This document shows, one piece after another, positions 1 through 5,326 of a stretch of 5,326 bases of DNA. The position numbers and the translations under genes are program-made. Position 1 is the first letter of the stretch; the number at the start of each line of letters is the position of its first letter. The notes under the pieces are model-generated. The model saw nothing but the letters and a program-made list of their open reading frames with translations, made no database searches and was not told the origin of the DNA. Source of the stretch: Verrucomicrobiaceae bacterium UBA2429. Its GTDB lineage: Bacteria > Verrucomicrobiota > Verrucomicrobiia > Verrucomicrobiales > Verrucomicrobiaceae. The stretch covers positions 71,991-77,316 of the forward strand of contig DDQZ01000069.1 in assembly GCA_002343505.1 (NCBI GenBank), given 5' to 3'.

Positions 1-3000
1 GTTGCCGCCGGCATCGTAGGTGAAGCTGGTGGCAATTCCTGAGGGGTCGGTGCTGGCGCGGTGGCGGCCGAGGGCGTCATAGGTGTTGGTGGTGGTGCGT
101 CCAAGCGGGTCAGTGCTGGTGAGGACGTTGCCAGCGGGGTCGTGGGTGTGGGCGGTGGCATTGTCGAGCGGGTCAAATACGCGGACAAGCCTGCCTGCGG
201 CATCGTAGAAGCTGCGGGTGGTGTGTCCGAGCGGGTTGGTGACTTTGATGACACGGCCTGCGGCATCGTATTCGGTGACGACGGTGGGGGAGATGTATTT
301 GCCTGGCGTGTTCTCCGGGGCGTCGGCCAGGTCGGGATGCACCATCCGGGGCTGGATGACCTTCCACGGGCGGTTGCGGGCGTCGTAACGGATGCGGGTG
401 ACGTTGCCCAGCGGGTCGGTGATTTTGACGGGGTTGCCGGCCAGATCGTAGCTGGTGAAGGTAACGGGGCGGGCATTGGAGGTGGAGATGGAGGAGGTGC
501 TGAGCAGAGTGGCTGCCGGGACGATGTCCTGTGTGAGTCTGACTGGCAGCCCGGCGGTGTCGTAATGCGTCAGAGTTTCGGCTCCGGTCTCGTCCACCTG
601 CTTCCAGGGCTTGCCCTGGGCTGTGTGGAGGGAGGTGCTGAGGGTGCCGTCAGGCAAGGTGACCTGACGCGGCAAACCTAGGGCATCGTAAAGGGTGCGG
701 GTGACGAAGACGCCGGAACTGGCCGCCGTGGTATGATTGATCTGCTGGTGGCCCTCGACCGTGAGGAAAGGCGGAGTCCATGCGGATGGCGCGGCGGTCG
801 TGACAGAGGCCGACTGGCCGTTTTGATTGTAGGTGCGGTGGATGACATTGCCATCAGGCCGCTGCTCGCGGATGAGCTGATGGAGGGGGTTGTAGGTGAA
901 GGAGGTCTGCTGGCCGCGCGGGTCGGTGACGCGCACGGGTTTGAAGCTGGAGGAGTCAAAGACGGAGCCGCCAGCTTCCTTGCCGCCATTGATTCCAGCC
1001 ACCTGATATTCCAAGGAAGTCACGGCCCGCTCGTTGACTGTGCCGCCGGGGTTGACGGTGGTCCTGATTTTGCGGCCGATGAAGTCGTATTCGTGGAGGG
1101 TCAGGATGCCGCGCGCGTCACGCTCAAGGACGGGCAGGTTGAGCGAGTTGTAATGCAGCACTTCGGTGACGATGTCCCCGTTATAAACGGGGAAGCCGGA
1201 GGCGTCGTGAGCGACCTGGGTGTAGCGCGCGTCGGGAATGCCGTTGCGGTTGAGGTCCACGGTGGTGGAGATGCGGCGGTTGAGGACATCGTAGGCATGG
1301 AGGGTGCGGGTGCCGTTTTCATCCATTTCCAGGATGAGGTTTCCATGCGCGTCGTAGTCGAGGAAGCGGAAGGTCTGGTCCGGGTGGGTGACACGGGTGA
1401 GGCGTCCGCGCTCATCATAATCAAAGAGAGTGGTCTGGCCGCGCGGGTCGGTGACGGAGCGCTTGCGCCCGTTGAAGTCGCTGACGGTGAGGGTGGAGGC
1501 GGACTGACCGCCGATCTGGCGTGTCTCGGTGACACGCCGCCACCAGCCGGTGACGGAGTCCTTGGCGGCGGTGGAGAAAGTGGTGACGACGGCGGGCACA
1601 TCCGCCGCCGTCGGGGTGTCCACGCCGTTTCTGGCAGTGGGGAAGTCCACGGTCTGGCTGGTGATGAAGCCTGCGAAGACGGGGTGTTCGTAGGCCCAGG
1701 TGGTGAGGGAGCCACCTGGTGTTCCAGCGGGTCCAGTGATCTTTTCCGAGGCGCGCAGGCCTTTGGCGGTGCGCCCGTTCAGGGTGCGTGTGGTCAAAGT
1801 GTGCTGGGTGACGATGGCGCGCGCGTCGGTGGTTTTGGTCAGGATGCGGGTGTCTGAATCATAGACGAATGACTTTTCCAACCAGGAGTTTTCGGAGACT
1901 TGGCGGCGCTCCTTGATGGGGTCGTCATAGCCGCTGGAGTCATAGACAAATTCGGTGACGCCGCCGCTGCGGTCCACGGTTTTGCTCAGGGCCATGGAGG
2001 CATCGGGATCAAAGTGGAAGGATTCGGTGCCGGAGACGACCACGTTGCCTTCCTGGACTTGGAGTGATGTGATGTCCATCTGCCTGTAAGCATAGGTGAC
2101 ATTGGTGGGGGATGCGGTGGCATGCAGGTAGCCTGTGGGGGTGAGGAAGACGGGGTCTTTGAACTCGTAAGTGAAGCGGCGGACCGGCTCGGCGGGCAGC
2201 CCTGGAATCAAGGGCGCGGGAGCATGCGCCGTGACGGTGGTGGTGAAACTGGTTGTGGGGAAGACGCCGCCGGCGGGGTTCACCGTGCGCGTGGTGTGCA
2301 ATTGGGTGTGTGTGCCGTCCGGCTGCATGACATGAGTCAACAACATGGGCAGGCCGAACTGGCGTTTGACATGCTCTCCGGTCCAGGAATAGATGTACCT
2401 GTTGAAAGAGTGGTGAAAATTCCAGGCATTACCGCGCTCATCCGTGATTTGCGAGAGGGCCACATGCAAATGCATGGTGCCGGGGTCATCCTCATCGCTG
2501 GGCGGCTCGCAATCCGGGTGGAGGGAATAGCGATACCCCACCGAAGCTCCACTCTGGGTGACGGAGGCCAGGAGTGTGGTGTGATGCAGACGGTTCAAGG
2601 CATCCGGAAAAACGCCTGTTCCCGGCGGCGCGCCATGCACTTCCTCAAGCACGGAGACGGGTGCCTGCATGGAAACGGTAGAATGGTTTGAGGCGTTGGT
2701 GGGAACGTAGGAATAATGAATCTGACGTCCGGAAGGGTCCTGGATTGTGGTGACGCGCCCCATCTGCTGGGAGATGAGGATTTGATGTCCCGGACGATCC
2801 GGGTCGTAAATGCGTTTGGGGATCAGAGATGAGGAGTCCGGGTATTCATAGACGAGGCGGTTTCCGTGGCGGTCAGTGACATTAGAGAGACGCGCATAAG
2901 TGTGAATGGACGCATCATCGGCGGGCGTCATGCGGTCGGAGGCCAGAATTTGATGGAGATTCGAGGCAAGCACCATTTGGTAGGCGCAGGTGGTGCCGAA

Positions 3001-5326
3001 TTTTTTGACCAGTTTGATGTTTGAAAACTGCGGAGGAGACACAGGCATGATCCCGATTTCAGTTGAGTGCGTCACGACGTTCGCTGTGAACTGATTCATG
3101 CGGGTTTTGACATCGCGGTGCTCCTGGCGGTCATGGAGCCACTGAGCGCCCGCTCCTGTGAGAGGATCACCGCCGTCCAGGAAGTAAGTGTGGGAGGCGC
3201 CCTGCTCATCCATGACCTCGGCCTGGCGGTAATTGGTGAATTTGACATAAGCGCAAAGGTTGGTGGACCAGCCGGGGCCGAAGGGCTGCCAGGGGCGCTC
3301 ATCTCCGCGCAAGCCGGAGCGGTCGTTCCAGGACTCGGGAGTCAGATCACGCCGCACCGTCAAGGGCAGCAGCGCCCCCGGCGCCTCGACATAGACATCG
3401 GTGACGGAGTGGCGGATCTGGCAGGAGAAGGGGTCGAGGTGGGTTTCCTCGGGGTTCTCGCCATTTTCCGACTGTACCTGGGGTTTGGCATCAGGCATGG
3501 GGTAGCCGTTAAGTCCGACTTTGCGGTAGCGCGTGCCAGCGGCGTCTGAAAGTGACAAGGGCGGGGGCTTCGGCGGGGATGAATCAGGAATGTAGGTGAC
3601 TTTGACCTTGGTTAAGGAACCTGCCACATCACCTGCTGGATTCGAGTGGCGGCTGCCTGGCTGAATGGTCATGCTTTCCGTCCGCAGATCTGAATTTATC
3701 AGGATAAGATCTGGTGTTGCGGGGTCATTTTCGGTTCTCTTTCTGTAGTAGGAAGTCTCGACCATGCAGTGACGTGTGACAGGCTCCGCGTTTTGCGGCA
3801 GATTTGAGAGAAGAACAATGCGCATGTAAGCGCTTTCAGTGAAGGATGGCTGGCTTTCATATGGGCAGTAGTTGATTGCTTGCCAAAATGCTGTGGCGGG
3901 TATGGGTTCTTCATGCCAGCCGCCTTCATTCCTTTCCTCCTCACTCCAGGGCACATCGCGACCATGATGCCCTTCCGGGAGCTGGCTGACAGGCGTGCCC
4001 TGATAGTACCATTCCGCGCCGGCGTCGCCGCCCCGCCTTTCAAAACGCTCCGCCGTGCCGTGCTGGCAGGAGCAGGTGTCCCCGATTGACGCGTTTTCGC
4101 CTCCCTGGGGGATGCATCCCTCGGGAGGCTCGCCACCTTCCGCCTCGACGACGGCTTGATGCTCCTGCCTGTTGTGCCAAGTGCCTCCCTGCAGATGCGA
4201 GGCGGCGTCATCATCACCGCGAACGCGCCTGAATTTCTTCGTCTGAACTCTTGGCATCATCCCGGGCGCATCCAAAGACAAAGTGCCGTCCACCACATTG
4301 TAGCTGCGTGTGGAGCCATGCGGCAAAGAACTTGATGCTTGCGCCTGCCACGGCTGGTTTGCAGACGCGGGCAGGGTCGTCTCGTCATTTTCATCGAGAT
4401 CCAAGTCATCAGGCACTCCTCCTGGCGGCGAATAGTCGCGCAGCCAGGGATTCCTCCAAGTCTGGAATTCCATCAGGTTTGGCAGACCGTCCCCGTCGGG
4501 GTCCAGAGCCGCGTCGGCGGGGGAGCGCAGGTTGAAGTGGTGCCGGTGCTCCCATAAGTCGCTCATGCCATCGGCATCCGCGTCTCCTGGCAAAAGCGGC
4601 ATGGACCAGGAGTGCCCGGTAATCTGAATGGCGCGCTGAAGGTCGGGCGTGACGCCGTCGGACATTGGGTTGCCTGGGTCAAGGCCAAGCAGGATTTCTT
4701 CAAAATTCAGGAGTCCGTCACCGTCGTAATCTTGCACTGCGTCATCGAACCAGAATTTATTGAAAATTCCCGGGTGATTCATATTCCACCAATCTTCGAC
4801 GGCATCCGTGATGCCGTCGCCATCGGAGTCATAGCGGTGAAGATTGGCTGTCAAATCCCAGCCAGCCAGCCAGGCGTCAAGGTTGCTGATTCCATCGCCG
4901 TCCAAATCTCCTGCGGCGTCATTTGGATCGTTTTTGTTGAGGCCGAAACCGCGCCGGTTGTACCAATCCTCAACATGGTCCGGCAATCCATCACCATCCG
5001 CATCCTGGTCGAGGCCAACCATAAAGAAATCCGTGCGCTCTTGATTGGGATTGGTTTTTTGCGCCAGCGGATTGGTGTGAAAAATAAAGGTTTCCTCATA
5101 ATCCGTGAGACCGTCCCCATCCGTGTCAGCCTTCCACGGATCGGTGAAATGAATATAAACCTCATCGTAATTGGAAAGGCCGTCCATGTCTGAATCCACA
5201 CCATTCCATGGATCATGCGGGCAAGGGTCTGCTTGATCAGGGATGCGGTCGCCATCCGTGTCCACCCATTCTCCATCATACCACACACCCTGGTAGAAAA
5301 AACCTGGCCCTGGGGGTGGTGGAGGA
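1..5326 (-). CDS. Giant RHS/YD-repeat protein with N-terminal TSP3-type calcium-binding repeats; internal fragment, both ends missing
   Basis: One minus-strand frame is open for all 1775 codons (bases 5325 to 1), and every 60-base block gives sensible protein sequence. Domain order is proline-rich linker (1-8), nine Asp-rich calcium-loop motifs (22-283), a polar Cys/His/Glu-rich segment (316-475), a probable beta-rich module (496-595), a pre-RHS module ending in FGPGWSTN (682-689), then RHS/YD repeats to the left edge, including YDERGR, YDAHGN, YDAAGR and YDALGR. RHS proteins are known as large exported shells that enclose a variable C-terminal domain, often a toxin; this role is inferred here. 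No start can be chosen because coding continues past 5326; internal Met residues such as 356-357 lie within clearly coding sequence. The stop, RHS-associated core and C-terminal tip lie left of base 1. The full protein probably exceeds 2000 residues. A cell-wall-associated or secreted non-toxin YD protein is the main alternative. Confidence 0.96.
910..931. repeat. Perfect 22-bp direct repeat, copy 1 (second copy at 1435-1456)
   Basis: Bases 910-931 and 1435-1456 are identical over 22 positions (beginning ctggccgcgcgggtcggtg) and lie 525 bp, or 175 codons, apart in the same reading frame. Both encode the YD-type turn VTDPRGQ on the minus strand. It belongs to the coding repeat rather than to a mobile element; flanking bases differ at once. 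Confidence 0.8.
1435..1456. repeat. Perfect 22-bp direct repeat, copy 2 (first copy at 910-931)
   Basis: This is the partner of the copy at 910-931 and encodes VTDPRGQ at residues 1291-1297, just before the TTLFDYDERGR unit. Identity at the DNA level, while neighbouring repeats share only protein-level similarity, hints at recent exchange or at strong codon preference for the same peptide. Confidence 0.8.
1501..3258 (-). repeat. Degenerate RHS/YD repeat region (first part of the shell)
   Basis: Residues 690-1275 contain recognisable but irregular RHS-type units: VTDRHGNRLVYEY (816-828), IQDPSGRQIHYSY (861-873), ITDERGNAWNFHH (960-972), MQPDGTHTQLH (1000-1010), VDRSGGVTEFVYD (1117-1129) and TDARAIVTQH (1166-1175). 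The core pattern is a polar D-x-x-G-(N/R) turn followed by a beta strand ending in an aromatic. Insertions of 20 to 60 residues interrupt the period, for example the acidic stretch HPDCEPPSDEDDPG (936-949). In structurally known RHS proteins such strands wind into a spiral beta shell; the irregular part commonly lies nearer the N-terminal plug. That placement is inference. Confidence 0.8.
3259..3540 (-). other. Pre-RHS module ending in the RHS entry motif FGPGWSTN
   Basis: Residues 596-689 run from AGTRYRKVGLNGYPMPDAKP through HSVTDVYVEAPGALLPLTVRRDLTPESWN to PFGPGWSTN. Many RHS and YD proteins carry a short conserved lead-in in which the polypeptide states 'L-x-R-x-(Y/D)...FG-x-GW' just before the first YD strands (for example FG-GW-S/H-N/xL). 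The FGPGWSTN at 682-689 fits that junction and is used here to place the start of the shell. The first strands follow at once (LCAYVKFTNYRQAEVMDEQGA). The motif is visible; the boundary role is family knowledge. Confidence 0.75.
3541..3840 (-). other. Probable beta-rich module between the stalk and the RHS region
   Basis: Residues 496-595 show alternating hydrophobic and polar stretches (AYMRIVLLSN, DLILINSDLR, TKVKVTYIPD) typical of beta strands, separated by polar turns. The block ends in SSPPKPPPLSLSDA, a second proline-rich linker. The arrangement resembles an immunoglobulin-like or carbohydrate-binding-like sandwich often found ahead of RHS repeats in large exported proteins, but I cannot assign a named family. 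Strand prediction is by eye. Confidence 0.45.
3901..4380 (-). other. Unrecognised polar Cys/His/Glu-rich segment
   Basis: Residues 316-475 match no family I recognise. The segment starts Ser/Gln/Ala-rich, passes YNVVDGTLSLDAPG (342-355), which looks like a beta hairpin, then a basic patch KKFRRVR (363-369) followed directly by GDDDAA. After that it is rich in Gly, Glu, His and Trp, with C404, the C418-x-C420 pair followed by H422, and a HEE/WHEE-like end (470-473). Few hydrophobic runs are present, so it may be loosely folded or a metal-binding insertion. In the same frame it joins smoothly to well-behaved sequence on both sides, so a frameshift is not needed to explain it. Function unknown. 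Confidence 0.5.
4381..4410 (-). other. Acidic tail closing the calcium-binding array
   Basis: Residues 306-315 read DDLDLDENDE, eight acidic residues in ten, after the linker RDYSPPGGVP. Part of it (D309-L-D311-E-N313) looks like a tenth, worn-down calcium loop without its glycine. It marks the end of the Asp-repeat array; beyond it the composition changes to Ser/Gln/Ala-rich sequence. Whether it binds calcium cannot be judged from sequence. Confidence 0.55.
4477..5262 (-). repeat. Array of nine TSP3-type Asp-rich calcium-binding motifs (protein-level repeat)
   Basis: Nine D-x-D-x-D-G-x-x-(D/N) loops start at residues 22, 44, 67, 108, 140, 166, 199, 248 and 275. Examples are DTDGDRIPD (22-30), DSDMDGLSN (44-52), DTDGDGLTD (67-75), DSDGDGITD (166-174) and DPDGDGLPN (275-283). 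In bacterial TSP3 and EF-hand-like repeats these Asp side chains coordinate Ca2+, which stiffens rod-like extracellular segments. That makes this part a likely exported stalk in a calcium-containing compartment. Motifs ending in D are usually followed by an acidic/aromatic stretch (VEDWYN, VEDWWN, LWEHRH), while those ending in N are followed by NYDE, NLDA, NFEE or NLME. The first two full units from 44 and 67 form a 23-residue tandem repeat. The motifs are read directly; calcium binding is family knowledge and rigidity is inference. Confidence 0.9.
5302..5325 (-). other. Proline-rich linker at the N-terminal edge of the fragment
   Basis: Residues 1-8 read PPPPPGPG and are followed by FFYQGVW before the first calcium-loop motif. 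Such a run suggests a flexible or extended hinge between an upstream domain outside the window, perhaps the export signal or an adhesive module, and the calcium-binding stalk. The linker reaches the window edge, so its full length is unknown. Confidence 0.7.

Larger units (their letters stand above)
1..1500 (-). repeat. Canonical YD repeats with a 21-residue (63 bp) period
   Basis: Residues 1276-1775 hold the clearest YD repeats. Tyr-Asp (or His-Asp) units start at residues 1303, 1324, 1345, 1413, 1546, 1588, 1626, 1647, 1686, 1707, 1728, 1749 and 1770. From 1686 to the edge five units follow each other exactly 21 residues apart, with the pattern YDAAGR-(V/L)...T-x-P-L-G-x-T-T. The DNA shows it too: the 15-mer gcctgcggcatcgta occurs at 193-207 and 256-270. 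The array is still running at base 1, so more repeats and then the RHS-associated core are expected to the left. No catalytic or toxin motif is seen. Confidence 0.92.

Noticed and set aside
193..270. Repeated gcctgcggcatcgta 15-mer considered as a CRISPR-like or regulatory repeat
   Set aside because: Copies lie one YD period (63 bp) apart, in frame, and encode YDAAGR. They are explained by the protein repeat.
61..681. Plus-strand open frame of 206 codons with an apparent internal repeat (GVVGVGGG, CGIV)
   Set aside because: The repetition is the reverse complement of the 63-bp YD repeat. Its stop at 679-681 is a Leu CTA codon of the real gene.
1101..1715. Minus-strand open frame of 204 codons, Ser/Pro/Thr-rich
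   Set aside because: It is the same one-base-shifted shadow frame. Ser/Pro/Thr richness results from GC-rich codons of the YD repeats read out of phase.
733..1857. Plus-strand open frame of 374 codons rich in Gly, Val and Asp
   Set aside because: It is in exact codon register opposite the RHS/YD repeats, its composition mirrors the repeat codons read backwards, and it shows no domain. The minus frame explains the same bases with clear YD motifs.
2122..2691. Plus-strand open frame of 189 codons
   Set aside because: It lies codon for codon opposite the degenerate RHS region (residues 879-1068), and no domain or plausible start context is seen.
3699..4217. Minus-strand open frame of 172 codons over the unrecognised polar segment, considered as evidence of a frameshift
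   Set aside because: The main frame stays open through this region and continues into coherent sequence on both sides, while the shifted frame has a basic, low-complexity composition without a domain.
4612..5193. Plus-strand open frame of 193 codons rich in Ile and Val
   Set aside because: It is the antisense of the Asp-rich calcium loops (GAT/GAC read backwards give ATC/GTC), which produces Ile/Val by necessity. There is no independent support for it.
4851..5288. Minus-strand open frame of 145 codons, Met- and Arg-rich
   Set aside because: It is shifted by one base from the real frame. The Met codons come from GATGG in the calcium loops, and the real frame gives nine regular motifs.

Overview
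The whole window lies inside one very large protein-coding gene read on the minus strand. Reading the reverse complement in the frame whose codons occupy positions 5323-5325 down to 1-3 gives 1775 consecutive sense codons with no stop. Neither end of the gene is present: the upstream part, including the start, lies to the right of 5326, and the downstream part, including the stop, lies to the left of 1. I see no second gene, intergenic gap, RNA gene, promoter, terminator, insertion sequence or CRISPR array. Residue numbers below count from the right edge (residue n = bases 5326-3n to 5328-3n).

From N to C terminus the fragment shows: a proline-rich linker (residues 1-8); an array of nine Asp-rich D-x-D-x-D-G-x-x-D/N calcium-loop motifs of the bacterial thrombospondin type 3 (TSP3) kind (22-283), ending in an acidic tail (306-315); an unrecognised polar segment with a C-x-C and many His, Glu and Gly (about 316-475); a probable beta-rich module (about 496-595); a pre-RHS module ending in the RHS-type entry motif FGPGWSTN (596-689); and more than 1000 residues of RHS/YD repeats. 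The repeats are degenerate at first and become a regular 21-residue (63 bp) repeat at the left edge.

This is a giant, probably exported RHS/YD-repeat protein with a calcium-binding N-terminal stalk. In known RHS proteins the YD repeats build a hollow beta-shell that encloses a C-terminal effector. The RHS-associated core and any toxin tip are not in the window and should lie to the left of position 1, so no effector activity can be assigned here.

The organism is inferred only. The GC-rich coding sequence and paired motifs of the type 'DADG-x-x-D-x-WE ... DPDGDGLPNLMEF' joined to RHS repeats are typical of large exported proteins in Verrucomicrobiota (Prosthecobacter/Verrucomicrobium-like), but other PVC-group bacteria or uncultured lineages cannot be excluded.
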